NCBI RefSeq assembly: GCF_002288005.1
Contig: NZ_CP016771.1
Span: 620,001-684,000, forward strand
Length of the DNA stretch: 64,000 nt
Direction: 5' to 3'
From: Candidatus Nanopelagicus hibericus
Lineage (GTDB): Bacteria; Actinomycetota; Actinomycetes; Nanopelagicales; Nanopelagicaceae
In this document: positions 41,196-52,431 of the stretch, in pieces
Numbering within the stretch: position 1 is the stretch's first letter
Layout: every line of letters starts with the position of its first letter
Program-made: the position numbers and the translations under genes
Notes under the pieces: generated by a model
Told to the model about the DNA's origin: nothing
The model's database searches: none
The model's input: the letters and a program-made list of their open reading frames with translations, nothing else

Positions 41196-43258
41196 AAATA
41201 GATCAGTGGCAGGAGCTTGATGACCAAGCGGTAGCAATTGCTCGTGCTTTGGCAATGGACTCGGTTCAAAAAGTAGGTAATGGCCACCCTGGGACCGCAA
41301 TGTCACTCGCACCAGTTGCCTACACATTATTCCAGCGAATTCTCAAGCATGATCCGGCTAATCCCAATTGGATTGCGCGAGATAGATTTATTCTCTCCTG
41401 TGGCCACTCCTCCCTCACCCTTTATATACAACTGTATTTTTCTGGTTATGGAATAACTCTAGAAGATTTACAAAATTTCAGAACATTTGATTCATTAACG
41501 CCCGGCCATCCAGAGTATGGCCACACAATTGGTGTTGAAACTACAACTGGCCCACTAGGTCAAGGGGTAGCAAATGGTGTTGGCATGGCAATGGCGGCAA
41601 GGTATGAAAAAGGCATGCTAGATCCGCAAAATACCACCGATATTTTTGATCACAATATCTGGGTTCTATGTTCGGATGGAGATTTACAGGAGGGTGTAAG
41701 TGCTGAAGCATCTTCACTTGCTGGCACACAACAGTTAGGCAATCTAAAAGTTATTTATGATGACAATCGAATTTCAATTGAGGGTGACACCCAACTCGCT
41801 TTTACTGAAGATGTTTCAGCCCGATACCGTGCTTATGGATGGGATGTGATTGAAGTTGCTGCGAAAAGCGATGGTGATGTAGATCGAGATAAATTGGAAG
41901 CAGCCATGCTGGCAGCGGTAAAGGAAAGTACAAAACCAGTTTTGATCAGATTGCACACGGTTATCGCCTGGCCAGCACCAAATGCAAGTGGCACTGCAAA
42001 ATCACATGGTTCTGCTTTAGGTGCTGAAGAGGTTGCGGCAACAAAACTAAAACTAGGGCTAGACCCAAACCAAACATTTATTGCACCAACTCAAGTAATT
42101 GATCATGTACGAAAGGTTAGAGACCGTGGCGCAGATCTGCATCGCCAATGGTTCTCCAAATTTACAACTTGGCAAAAATCTAATCCAATACAGAGTGAAT
42201 TACTAAATAGATTAATTTCTAAGAAATTGCCTCAAGGCTGGGATAAAGATTTACCAATCTTCTCAAGTGAAAAGGAGGTGGCAACTAGAGCAGCCTCAGG
42301 AAAAGTAATTGCCGCCATCGCAAAAAGTTTGCCAGAATTTTGGGGTGGCTCAGCCGATCTTGCTGAAAGTAACAACACAACTATTGAAGATGGTGGATCT
42401 TTTCTCCCCACTTCCAGCAAAATGAGTAGCGCTAATCCCTATGGGCGAGTAGTACATTTTGGAATACGAGAACATGCCATGGGTGCAGTATTAAATGGTG
42501 CGGCATTGCACGGATTAATCAAACCATTTGCTGGCACTTTTTTAGTTTTTAGTGATTACATGAGAGGTGCGGTTCGTCTCTCTGCATTGATGCAGCTACC
42601 AGTGACATATGTGTGGACACATGACTCCATCGGTTTGGGCGAGGATGGGCCAACCCATCAACCAGTTGAACATTTAGCAGCATTAAGAGCTATCCCTGGC
42701 TTAGCTGTAGTTAGACCAGCTGATGCAAATGAGGTGAGTGTCTGCTGGCAGCGGATTATTAATGATGCTAAACCAGTGGGTTTGGCATTATCTCGACAGA
42801 ATCTTTCAGTAATTGATCGAACAAAATATTCGCCAGCGATTGGTGCAAACAAGGGTGCATATGTTTTAGCTTATGGATCTGATTCAGCAAAAGATAAATG
42901 CGACCTGATTTTGATTGCAACCGGTTCTGAAGTATCACTTGCAATCGCGGCACGAGAGCAGCTAGCAACCGAAGGTATTAAAGCTAGGGTTGTGAGTGCA
43001 CCCTCTATCGAATGGTTTATGAATCAACCAGAAAGTTATCGAAATGATGTGCTCCCTAAAAATTTAAGGGCTCGAGTCAGCATAGAAGCCGGGGTCGCTC
43101 AGCCTTGGTATCAATTTATTGGTGATGCTGGTGTTGCAGTCTCTCTTGAACACTTTGGAGCCTCTGCAAGTGCCTCTGTTTTATTCAAGGAGTTTGGTTT
43201 CACTGTAGAAAATATAGTTAAGGCAGCAAAGGAAAGTCTTCGTAAAGCAAATGGCTAA
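41192..43258 (+). CDS. tkt: Transketolase
   Basis: Thiamine-diphosphate enzyme of the pentose phosphate pathway. 688 residues: GHPGTAMSLAP, TTGPLGQGVANGVGMA, the cofactor motif CSDGDLQEGVSAEA...NLKVIYDDN, and the pyrimidine domain with HFGIREHAMGA and THDSIGLGEDGPTHQPVE. Coupled upstream to ctaA (4-base overlap) and downstream to tal (8-base overlap). Confidence 0.97.
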   Translation: MKIDQWQELDDQAVAIARALAMDSVQKVGNGHPGTAMSLAPVAYTLFQRILKHDPANPNWIARDRFILSCGHSSLTLYIQLYFSGYGITLEDLQNFRTFDSLTPGHPEYGHTIGVETTTGPLGQGVANGVGMAMAARYEKGMLDPQNTTDIFDHNIWVLCSDGDLQEGVSAEASSLAGTQQLGNLKVIYDDNRISIEGDTQLAFTEDVSARYRAYGWDVIEVAAKSDGDVDRDKLEAAMLAAVKESTKPVLIRLHTVIAWPAPNASGTAKSHGSALGAEEVAATKLKLGLDPNQTFIAPTQVIDHVRKVRDRGADLHRQWFSKFTTWQKSNPIQSELLNRLISKKLPQGWDKDLPIFSSEKEVATRAASGKVIAAIAKSLPEFWGGSADLAESNNTTIEDGGSFLPTSSKMSSANPYGRVVHFGIREHAMGAVLNGAALHGLIKPFAGTFLVFSDYMRGAVRLSALMQLPVTYVWTHDSIGLGEDGPTHQPVEHLAALRAIPGLAVVRPADANEVSVCWQRIINDAKPVGLALSRQNLSVIDRTKYSPAIGANKGAYVLAYGSDSAKDKCDLILIATGSEVSLAIAAREQLATEGIKARVVSAPSIEWFMNQPESYRNDVLPKNLRARVSIEAGVAQPWYQFIGDAGVAVSLEHFGASASASVLFKEFGFTVENIVKAAKESLRKANG

Positions 43259-44336
43259 TGCACTAGAACTAATCTCTCGGGCTGGTGTGGCTGTATGGCT
43301 GGATGATCTATCTCGACAAAGATTGAAAGAAAAATCATTAGAAAAACTCATCTCACAAGATTATGTTGTGGGAGTCACCACTAATCCAAGCATCTTTGCC
43401 GCTGCGATAGGTAACTCAGAGCTTTATCACGAAGATATATTGAATAATCAAAATCTATCTGTTGAGGATATTATTACTAAGTTGACTACTGATGATGTCC
43501 GAAACGCTTGCGACCTTTTTGAAAAAACCTATCTTGCAACTGGCAAATCAGATGGCAGGGTTTCGATTGAGGTAGATCCTAGATTTGCAAGAGATACCGA
43601 TAAAACTATCTCACAAGGCAAACAACTGTGGCAGATAATTGATAGGCCTAACTTATTAATAAAAGTTCCTGCAACCGTTGAAGGCTTACCCGCTATCTCA
43701 GAGTTGATTGCACAAGGTATCAGCGTAAATGTCACATTGATTTTTTCTGTTGCGCGCTATAAACAAGTGTTAGCCGCGTATGCTGAAGGTATATCCAGAC
43801 GGATTAACTCAAATAAATCTGTTAGTGATATTCATTCAGTAGCTTCATTTTTTATTAGCAGGATCGATACTGCAATCGATGCAAAACTTCCGGCAGAATC
43901 AGAACTTCGAGGTTGCGCTGCTATCGCCAATGCAGTCATGGCGTACCAGGCTTTTTTGTCCTTTCAAAACAGCAATGAGTGGCAGGCAATGGCAAATGTT
44001 GGTGCCAATATTCAGCGACCACTTTGGGCTTCCACCGGAGTCAAAGATCCCACTTATGATTCAACACGTTATGTAATGCAACTAGTTGCAAAACATACGG
44101 TGAACACAATGCCAGAATCCACCTTGAATGTGGTCAAGAAATCTGGGGTTTTTAACGGTGACACAATTACTCCGAACTTCTCTATGTCTAAATCAAAAAT
44201 AGCAAAACTAGCACTATCTGGAATAGATATTAATAAGATCACTTATGACCTTGAATTAGATGGTGTTGCTAAATTCGAATCCTCCTGGTTAGAACTCATG
44301 AAGTCAGTTCATAGGATTGTTTTAGGTAACGCATGA
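43251..44336 (+). CDS. tal: Transaldolase
   Basis: Transfers a dihydroxyacetone unit between sugar phosphates. 361 residues of the longer actinobacterial TalB-like class, with GVTTNPSIFAAAI near the start, the Schiff-base lysine in LLIKVPATVEGLPA, and VNVTLIFSVARY. It overlaps pgi by 4 bases; in some bacteria the two are fused into one protein. Confidence 0.95.
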   Translation: MANALELISRAGVAVWLDDLSRQRLKEKSLEKLISQDYVVGVTTNPSIFAAAIGNSELYHEDILNNQNLSVEDIITKLTTDDVRNACDLFEKTYLATGKSDGRVSIEVDPRFARDTDKTISQGKQLWQIIDRPNLLIKVPATVEGLPAISELIAQGISVNVTLIFSVARYKQVLAAYAEGISRRINSNKSVSDIHSVASFFISRIDTAIDAKLPAESELRGCAAIANAVMAYQAFLSFQNSNEWQAMANVGANIQRPLWASTGVKDPTYDSTRYVMQLVAKHTVNTMPESTLNVVKKSGVFNGDTITPNFSMSKSKIAKLALSGIDINKITYDLELDGVAKFESSWLELMKSVHRIVLGNA

Positions 44337-45847
44337 AAATTTATGGGCCAGCTTTGGATAAAAATAGGTTGAGTATTCTTGAGGAGTTAAGACCAATCGC
44401 AAAACGTCTGGCGATCAAGGATGCAACAATTTGGGGAGCAAATACTGATGCCGCTTTCCGACTCAACTGGATCGACCTACCAAAGAGCTCAAGAGAATTA
44501 CTCCCCCAACTAGATGCCCTATCTGCATGGAGTCGAAGCAAAAAATTAGATCAGGTTGTTTTATGTGGCATGGGTGGCTCATCCCTTGCTCCTGGGGTTA
44601 TTACATCTACCTACAACAAACAGTTAACCATCATTGATACGACAAATCCTGATCAGATTATTGCTTCAATACCAAAAAATATATCTAAGGCAGTAATTGT
44701 GATTGGATCTAAATCTGGTGCAACTATAGAAACAAACTCTCATCTTAATTTCTTTGAAGACCTTTTAAAGAGAAATGGGTTAGATCCGAGTGAGCACATC
44801 GTTATTGTCACCGACTCTGGAACATCGCTGGATCAATCATCGCGGGAAAAGGGATATAGAGTTATAAATGCGGATGAAAATGTTGGTGGGCGATTTAGTG
44901 CCTTATCAGCCTTTGGATTAGTGCCAGCTGCACTCGCTGGTGTTGATATATCGATCATGTTAGATGACGCAGAGTCATTATCAAGAAGGCTAACTGCAGA
45001 GGATTCACCTGCGATAGCAATTGCAGCCATGTTATATACCAGCACTGATCAGGTCATAAATCTCTCTGACTACCAATCAACGCTTCCAGGGCTTTCTGAT
45101 TGGATTGAACAATTGATTGCCGAGTCGACTGGCAAAAATCAACAAGGTCGCCTGCCAGTGGTAATAGATCATCCAGAGGATGCAATCGCTGGCTTATCAA
45201 TTGGTTTTGCTAAAGGAGATTTCGATTTAGTAGTAGAGGGCACACTTGGCGAACAGTTCATCTTGTGGGAGTGGATTACCGCACTGCTTTGTTACCTGAT
45301 TAAAGTTGACCCTTTTAATCAGCCTAATGTTAGTGAAGCTAAGGAAAGAACTGAATCAATTTTATCGTCGATCCGTGATAAAACTTTTGTGAAGCCAACG
45401 CCATCATATGAGGATGATGAGATTGCGATCTACTCAGATGAATCTTTCAACAATCTAACTGAATTTCTCAATCGAGATTGCCAGTATGTGGCAATTATGG
45501 CTTATTTAAACAAGGATACTGAGGATCAAATTCGTAGCCTTAGGGGATTGATTGCAAGCAAAATTAAGAAACCAGTGACTTTTGGCTGGGGTCCTAGATT
45601 TCTCCACTCAACTGGGCAAATTCACAAAGGCGGACAATTGAATGGAAGTTTCATTCAAATCACCTCAACACCGCAGCAAACTTTGGCGATACCTGGACAC
45701 ACTTTTGATTTTGGGGATCTAATTATGGCTCAAGCCTTAGGCGATGGCCTGGCGCTTAAGCAGCGAAAATTACCATTAATAAGAATTCATTTGAAAGATA
45801 GCAAAAAAGCAATTGAAAGATTTGTCAAAGATTTAAAGAGTTTTTAG
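44333..45847 (+). CDS. pgi: Glucose-6-phosphate isomerase
   Basis: Interconverts glucose-6- and fructose-6-phosphate. 504 residues with two SIS domains: LCGMGGSSLAPGV in the first, then IGSKSGATIETNSHL and DENVGGRFSALSAFG, and a C-terminal segment with HSTGQIHKGG. It is the type linked with transaldolase. Directly after tal, where zwf, opcA and pgl would follow in related genomes, the next gene is rbpA on the other strand, overlapping the pgi end by 4 bases. Confidence 0.93.
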   Translation: MKIYGPALDKNRLSILEELRPIAKRLAIKDATIWGANTDAAFRLNWIDLPKSSRELLPQLDALSAWSRSKKLDQVVLCGMGGSSLAPGVITSTYNKQLTIIDTTNPDQIIASIPKNISKAVIVIGSKSGATIETNSHLNFFEDLLKRNGLDPSEHIVIVTDSGTSLDQSSREKGYRVINADENVGGRFSALSAFGLVPAALAGVDISIMLDDAESLSRRLTAEDSPAIAIAAMLYTSTDQVINLSDYQSTLPGLSDWIEQLIAESTGKNQQGRLPVVIDHPEDAIAGLSIGFAKGDFDLVVEGTLGEQFILWEWITALLCYLIKVDPFNQPNVSEAKERTESILSSIRDKTFVKPTPSYEDDEIAIYSDESFNNLTEFLNRDCQYVAIMAYLNKDTEDQIRSLRGLIASKIKKPVTFGWGPRFLHSTGQIHKGGQLNGSFIQITSTPQQTLAIPGHTFDFGDLIMAQALGDGLALKQRKLPLIRIHLKDSKKAIERFVKDLKSF

Positions 45848-46185
45848 TCTTCACCACGATGTTTTTTTAGGGCAATTTCTAAAATCTTGTTTGCTTCAGC
45901 TTCAGTTCTACGCTCTTTAACGTAAGCCAAATGTGTCTTGTAAGGCTCATTCTTCATAGGCATTGGTGGTTTATTTTTATCCTGACCTGCCGGAAACCCA
46001 CATCTAGGACAATCCCATTCAACTGGAACTTCAACTGTTCCGTCCTCTGCAAATGATGGTTTGGTTTCATGCCCATTTGCACACCAGTATGAAACTCGAA
46101 AGCGAGCAATTGATTCACCACGCTCAGCCTCACCCATCGGTCCAGCACCGACACGACTTCCACGAATTGCACTACCACCGGCCAT
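45844..46185 (-). CDS. rbpA: RNA polymerase-binding protein RbpA
   Basis: Actinobacterial transcription activator that binds sigma and stabilises the open complex. 113 residues: IRGSRVGAGPMGEAERGES, a zinc-binding core domain with WCANGH and CPRCG, and the sigma-interaction helix LAYVKERRTEAEANKILEIALKK. AAGGAG lies 5-7 bases before the ATG. Its known preference for extended -10-type initiation is relevant to the -10-dominated promoters seen here. Confidence 0.96.
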   Translation of the reverse strand: MAGGSAIRGSRVGAGPMGEAERGESIARFRVSYWCANGHETKPSFAEDGTVEVPVEWDCPRCGFPAGQDKNKPPMPMKNEPYKTHLAYVKERRTEAEANKILEIALKKHRGED

Positions 46186-46207
46186 TTTTACTCCTTAGTC
46201 TCTAAAT

Positions 46208-46435
46208 TTATTTCAATAACAAGCTAAGTGCTATCACTGATGCAAACCAAATACCGCCAACAACAATTGTTATTCGATCTAAATTCTTTTCTACCACTGA
46301 GGATCCGCCATAAGTAGACGAAATCCCGCCGCCAAATAGATCCGATAATCCAGAACCTTTTCCTTTGTGCAAAAGTACTAACACAATCATCAAAATGCTG
46401 GTCAAAATAAGAATAATTGTTAACGCTAAAGTCAT
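46208..46435 (-). CDS. secG: Protein translocase subunit SecG
   Basis: 75 residues with two transmembrane helices (about 3-21 and 55-73) around a Gly/Ser-rich loop (LLHKGKGSGLSDLFGGG), typical of SecG. A TAGTAT hexamer about 46 bases before the ATG is a possible promoter giving a leadered transcript. Confidence 0.93.
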   Translation of the reverse strand: MTLALTIILILTSILMIVLVLLHKGKGSGLSDLFGGGISSTYGGSSVVEKNLDRITIVVGGIWFASVIALSLLLK

Positions 46436-46513
46436 TTACTCGCCTTCACCCTAAGGTCACTGATATTGCCCAAGGATACTATCTTTTGACACATATTCTC
46501 TAATTTACCCACA

Positions 46514-47296
46514 CTATGCCTTGTTTAAAACCCGATGGAATTTAGAAATTCTTGCAAACTCCTCTGGATCTAACGAGGCACCTCCTACTAATGCGCCGTC
46601 CACATCTTCCTCTTTCATAATATCCAGAGTATTAATCGATTTCACTGACCCGCCATAAAGAATTCTGCAGTTTTCAGCTATCTCATCACTACCGATTTTC
46701 CTCAACTCCTTTCGAATTGCAGCACACACCTCTTGAGCATCCTCAGGAGTTGCGGTCTTGCCTGTTCCAATCGCCCAAACAGGTTCATAGGCAATTACAA
46801 TCTTTTTCAAATCTGGTTTATGAAAACCTTTAAGACAATTTCTCAATTGTTCCAATACATGCCCAATATGATTTCCTGCATCACGAATCTCAAGCTCCTC
46901 ACCGACACAAAGGATCGGTTTTAATTCATTAGCTAGAAGTGCTTTAATTTTTTTATTAACAAGCTCATCACTCTCTTTATGATTGGCACGGCGCTCACTA
47001 TGACCTACCAAAACGTAGGTGCAACCTAATTTAGCAAGCATCGATCCAGATATATCACCAGTATGAGCACCTGATGCAGATGCAGACACATCTTGCGCTC
47101 CGTATAATAAACGTAGGCGATCACCATCAATTAATGTTTGAACTGATCTAAGATCGGTAAATGGTGGAATTATTACGATTTCAACCGCATCGTAATCTCG
47201 ATCCTCAAGTGAGTAAGCTAATTTTTGGGTAACTGCAATCGCCTCTAGATGATTCAGGTTCATCTTCCAATTACCAGCAATCAAAGGTTTGCGCAT
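46514..47296 (-). CDS. tpiA: Triosephosphate isomerase
   Basis: 260 residues, TIM barrel, with the substrate lysine in AGNWKMN, catalytic His in VLVGHSERR, catalytic Glu in [14 protein letters not shown] (loop 6) and YGGSVK. Third of gap-pgk-tpiA. Confidence 0.97.
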   Translation of the reverse strand: MRKPLIAGNWKMNLNHLEAIAVTQKLAYSLEDRDYDAVEIVIIPPFTDLRSVQTLIDGDRLRLLYGAQDVSASASGAHTGDISGSMLAKLGCTYVLVGHSERRANHKESDELVNKKIKALLANELKPILCVGEELEIRDAGNHIGHVLEQLRNCLKGFHKPDLKKIVIAYEPVWAIGTGKTATPEDAQEVCAAIRKELRKIGSDEIAENCRILYGGSVKSINTLDIMKEEDVDGALVGGASLDPEEFARISKFHRVLNKA

Positions 47297-47308
47297 GCTC
47301 TTCTTTCC

Positions 47309-48493
47309 CTAACTTATCGCCATTAGGCCAGGTAGTTCTTTTCCCTCAAGATACTCCAGAGATGCGCCACCACCTGTTGAAATATAGCCAAAATCCTGAT
47401 CTTTAAATCCTAGTTTACGTACAGCAGCAGCTGAATCTCCCCCGCCGACCACACTGATTCCATCAATTTTGCTAAGGGCTTTTGCCACCACTCTTGTTCC
47501 ATTTGAAAAATTCTCAAACTCAAACACTCCCATAGGACCATTCCAAAAAACTGTTTTACACTTGCCTAATTCCTCGGCAAAATAACGCGCACTATTGGGG
47601 CCAATATCTAATCCCATTTGATCCCTTGGTATTTCATCAGATGAAACTGTCATCGGATTAGATTCGGCATCAAACTCCTTGGCAACAACAATATCTGTGG
47701 GTAAAATTAGTTTTACTCCAAGCGCAGCTGCACGTTTCAATAAATCTTGCACAATCGGGATCAAATCCTTTTCGACTAATGACTTGCCTATTTCCTTGCC
47801 TTGAGCTGCCAAAAAAGTAAATACCATTCCACCTCCAATTGCAATTAAATCCACTTTATCAAGCAAATTTGAAATTACCCCTATTTTGTCCGAAACCTTT
47901 GCTCCGCCCAGAACTACTCCATAGGGACGTTTCGGATTAGTACTAAGACTTTCAAGTACCTGCACCTCAGCGCTGATTAAATCTCCAGCCGCATGAGGCA
48001 TTAATTTCGCCAACTCAAAAACAGATGCATGCTTACGATGCACCGCTCCAAAGCCATCTGCGACATAGAGATGTCCATAGGTAGCTAGCTCAGCGGCCAA
48101 AGCATTTCGTTCAGACTCATCTTTACTGGTTTCCGCAGCCAGGAATCTGATATTTTCTATTAGCAATATCTGACCAGATTGCAATGAATCAGTTTTTTGT
48201 TTAATCCCGGTGATTTCTGGTGAAAAAGCTACATCTCTTTTTAGTAACTCACCAAGTCGTTTTGCAACTGGAGCAAGTGAGAAATTGCTCTTTTGATCTG
48301 CTTTTGGTCGACCAAGATGGGCAACGATTACAATTGAGCAGTTATTCGCTAACAGTTTTTTTATGGTACTTAAAGAGGCACGGATTCGACCATCATCTGT
48401 TATAACACCATCTTTAATTGGTACATTCAAGTCACACCGCAATACAACTCTTTTATTCTGTAGATCTAATTGCGAAAGTGTTTTGATCCCCAT
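47309..48493 (-). CDS. pgk: Phosphoglycerate kinase
   Basis: 394 residues of two Rossmann-like domains, with [13 protein letters not shown], the AHLGRPK motif, [23 protein letters not shown] and [10 protein letters not shown]. It starts 5 bases after gap. Confidence 0.97.
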   Translation of the reverse strand: MGIKTLSQLDLQNKRVVLRCDLNVPIKDGVITDDGRIRASLSTIKKLLANNCSIVIVAHLGRPKADQKSNFSLAPVAKRLGELLKRDVAFSPEITGIKQKTDSLQSGQILLIENIRFLAAETSKDESERNALAAELATYGHLYVADGFGAVHRKHASVFELAKLMPHAAGDLISAEVQVLESLSTNPKRPYGVVLGGAKVSDKIGVISNLLDKVDLIAIGGGMVFTFLAAQGKEIGKSLVEKDLIPIVQDLLKRAAALGVKLILPTDIVVAKEFDAESNPMTVSSDEIPRDQMGLDIGPNSARYFAEELGKCKTVFWNGPMGVFEFENFSNGTRVVAKALSKIDGISVVGGGDSAAAVRKLGFKDQDFGYISTGGGASLEYLEGKELPGLMAIS

Positions 48494-48498
48494 TTATA

Positions 48499-49500
<1,002 letters not shown>

Positions 49501-49580
49501 CTAATCCTCGCTCAATATCAGTAATATATTTAAATTGTCACAACTATGTGGGAACTAATCCTAGCAGTCATGCGTTATAG

Positions 49581-50558
49581 CTAGTTCAATAAATCAGGAC
49601 TGATGCTTGCCTCAGTATCTGGTACTCCTAGTTCGCGTGCTCGCTTATCAGCCATTGCTAGTAACCGCCGAATTCTTCCCGCAATTGCATCTTTCGTCAT
49701 TGGAGGTGATGCAAGTGAACCCAACTCTTCCAAACTTGCTTGCCCATGATTAACCCTGAGTTCACCTGCTTCTTTTAGATGATCTGGAATTTGTGGGCCA
49801 AGTATTTCCATTGCCCGCTGAACTCTTGCTGAAGCGGCGACTGCTGCTCTGGCAGAACGACGTAGGTTTGCATCATCAAAATTTGCTAAACGATTTGCAG
49901 TAGCTCTAACTTCGCGACGCATCCTTCGCTCTTCCCAAGCTAATACTGTTTCATGTGCTCCAAGTCGGGTCAGTAATGCACCAATCGCATCCCCATCTCT
50001 GATTACAACTCGATCGACACTTCGAACCTCTCGCGCCTTTGCAACAATTCCCAATCTGCGGGCTGCTCCTACTAGCGCTAACGCCGCCTCTGGTCCAGGG
50101 CAAGTTATTTCTAAGGCTGATGATCTGCCTGGTTCAGTTAACGAACCATGAGCGAGAAACGCACCGCGCCATGCCGCTTCAGAATCACAAATAGCAGCAG
50201 AGACCACCTGAGGTGGTAATCCTCTAATTGGTCTGTTGTTGGCATCTACCAATCCAGTTTGTCGAGCTAATGCATCGCCATCAACTAAAACTCGAACAAT
50301 ATATCGGCTGCCTTTACGAATTCCACTTGATGAAACTACCGATAGCTCGCTTTCATGGCCAAATACCTCTGATATGTCTTTTCGTAGGCGCCGCGCACTT
50401 TGTGCGGTATCTAACTCCACCTCAATAATTATTTTTCCAGCAGCTACATGCAATCCCCCTGCAAATCTAAGCAATGCAGATACCTCAGCTTTACGGCAGC
50501 AAGGCTTAGTTATAGAGAGTCTACTTAACTCATCTTTAACTGCTTCGGTCATTGCCAT
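49581..50558 (-). CDS. whiA: Sporulation/division regulator WhiA
   Basis: 325 residues. N-terminal homing-endonuclease-like fold without catalytic residues, and a C-terminal helix-turn-helix ([27 protein letters not shown]). In Streptomyces it controls sporulation septation; in non-sporulating relatives it is retained with rapZ and yvcK. GGAGGA lies 7 bases before the ATG. Confidence 0.95.
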   Translation of the reverse strand: MAMTEAVKDELSRLSITKPCCRKAEVSALLRFAGGLHVAAGKIIIEVELDTAQSARRLRKDISEVFGHESELSVVSSSGIRKGSRYIVRVLVDGDALARQTGLVDANNRPIRGLPPQVVSAAICDSEAAWRGAFLAHGSLTEPGRSSALEITCPGPEAALALVGAARRLGIVAKAREVRSVDRVVIRDGDAIGALLTRLGAHETVLAWEERRMRREVRATANRLANFDDANLRRSARAAVAASARVQRAMEILGPQIPDHLKEAGELRVNHGQASLEELGSLASPPMTKDAIAGRIRRLLAMADKRARELGVPDTEASISPDLLN

Positions 50559-50598
50559 TTAATTTCCTCCGTAATTGATGGGATTATCTAAGCAGGTC

Positions 50599-51531
50599 TT
50601 AACCAAAAATGTGGCTGAAAGCAGAAATTAATTTATCGCGATCATGGTGGAAAGTTTGCACTTTATCTGCTAGGTCAAACGCCAACACTTTTCCACCACA
50701 CTTAGCAACTAGGTCATTAAACCCTGTTTCTTTGTTATCTAGTGAATTATCAATTAAAGCAATATCAATTTTCAGATCAGGTATATGATCTAAAACCAAC
50801 TGCAAGTGAGCCTCAAATGAAAAACCAGCAAATTCATCCGAAATATTCTTATCCGGCAGATTGAATATCATTATTTTTCGTCCTTTACTGGCGCGAATTT
50901 GATCTGCCTGTTCGGTGAACAGAAAATGAGGCATAACGCTAGAAAGCCAGGAGCCAGGTCCGATGGTAATCCAATCTGCTTCTTGCAACGCTTTACTTAC
51001 CTCAGGAGTTGGTTTTGGTCGCTCTGGAATTAAACGCAGGTCGCTAACTTTGCCAGTTGCGGCTGCTACCTCTACTTGCCCTCGGACTACTGATGTGCCA
51101 GATGAATTAGTGAACTTAGCTTCTATATCTAGAGGCTCAAGTGCCATTGGCAGGACTCTTCCCACCACCTTAAGTAATTGTCCAACCCGATCTAATCCTT
51201 GAACTGGATCTTGATCACGATCCCAAAGGGCAGTAAGCAGCAAGTTTCCAATTGCGTGATTATCCATTTGGCCATTACTAGTAAATCGATATTGCATAAT
51301 TTCAGCCCAACTCTTACCCCACTCATCATCTGCACATAGAGCCGCCAAAGCCATTCGCAGATCACCTGGCGGAAGTGAATTAAATTCAGCTCTTAGGCGA
51401 CCCGAGGACCCGCCATTATCTGCCACCGTTACTACAGCGGTAACATTATTTGTCAGGGTCCGCATCGCTGCCAGTGTGGCTGCAAGTCCATGGCCACCGC
51501 CTAAACAAACTACCTTTGGCTTTGCGGCCAT
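50599..51531 (-). CDS. yvcK: YvcK/CofD-like gluconeogenesis factor
   Basis: 310 residues with the CofD-like GGGHGLAATLAAMR start, VTVADNGGSSGRLR and GNLLLTAL. YvcK binds UDP-sugars in Bacillus and links carbon source to cell-envelope synthesis. It starts directly at the rapZ stop codon. Confidence 0.94.
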   Translation of the reverse strand: MAAKPKVVCLGGGHGLAATLAAMRTLTNNVTAVVTVADNGGSSGRLRAEFNSLPPGDLRMALAALCADDEWGKSWAEIMQYRFTSNGQMDNHAIGNLLLTALWDRDQDPVQGLDRVGQLLKVVGRVLPMALEPLDIEAKFTNSSGTSVVRGQVEVAAATGKVSDLRLIPERPKPTPEVSKALQEADWITIGPGSWLSSVMPHFLFTEQADQIRASKGRKIMIFNLPDKNISDEFAGFSFEAHLQLVLDHIPDLKIDIALIDNSLDNKETGFNDLVAKCGGKVLAFDLADKVQTFHHDRDKLISAFSHIFG

Positions 51532-52410
51532 TTATATCTCTCTGCCTAAATCTCGATGTAACCCTTTAGTTTCTATTTTGTAATTAGAAAGTTTAGAACC
51601 TGCCGTTAATTTCGCTACCAACTCCTCGGTGATTGCGACGGAGCGATGTTTCCCACCAGTGCAACCAATGGCCAAAGTTAAATACCGTCTACCTTCTCCT
51701 ATAAATCCAATAGCCATAGTTTCAAACAACGCTTGATACTTGCTTAAAAAATCCTGCACATTCTCACTCTTTAAAATCTCACTACTTACCGCCTTATCGA
51801 GTCCGGTGAGTGGGCGCAGCTGAGGATTCCAATGTGGATTTGCAATGAAGCGACAATCAACAACCAAATCTGCATCAATAGGGATTCCATACTTATAGCC
51901 AAAGGAGAGGATATTGACCCTTAAATCTGCATTTGAATCTTCAGTAAAATACTCATTAATCTTTTTTTCAAGTTGATGGATATTAAGTGAGGTGGAATCA
52001 ATCACTAGATCAGCACTATCCTTAACTTCACGCAGTCGCTCTCGTTCTTTGGCTATCCCATCAAGAACTCGATCTGATCCTTGTAATGGGTGTGGCCGCC
52101 TAGTTGATTCAAATCGGCGAACTAGCACCTCATCTGCCGCGTCTACAAATAGTATCTTTCTTGAAACACCTTGATCCGCCAGTAGGGCCAATGATTTAGT
52201 TAGATCATTAAAAAATGCTCTCCCCCTTACATCTATGACTATCGCTATTCTTTTCATCGAGACATTTACTAGATCAATCAAATTTTCAAGTAGGGCTGGT
52301 GGCAAGTTATCTACAACATACCAACCTAGATCTTCCAAGGTATGAGCAATCGTGGATTTACCCGCGCCACTCATCCCGCTGATTACCAATATCTCGGTGT
52401 CACTTTTCAT
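51532..52410 (-). CDS. rapZ: RNase adapter / nucleotide-binding protein RapZ
   Basis: 292 residues: P-loop GMSGAGKSTIAHTLEDLGW near 12-30 and a C-terminal domain with GFIGEGRRYLTLAIGCTGGKHRSVAI. In E. coli it regulates glmS through small RNAs; in actinobacteria its role is less clear, but the rapZ-yvcK-whiA trio is conserved. Confidence 0.95.
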   Translation of the reverse strand: MKSDTEILVISGMSGAGKSTIAHTLEDLGWYVVDNLPPALLENLIDLVNVSMKRIAIVIDVRGRAFFNDLTKSLALLADQGVSRKILFVDAADEVLVRRFESTRRPHPLQGSDRVLDGIAKERERLREVKDSADLVIDSTSLNIHQLEKKINEYFTEDSNADLRVNILSFGYKYGIPIDADLVVDCRFIANPHWNPQLRPLTGLDKAVSSEILKSENVQDFLSKYQALFETMAIGFIGEGRRYLTLAIGCTGGKHRSVAITEELVAKLTAGSKLSNYKIETKGLHRDLGREI

Positions 52411-52431
52411 GCCTTTATCCTGCCCTGCATG

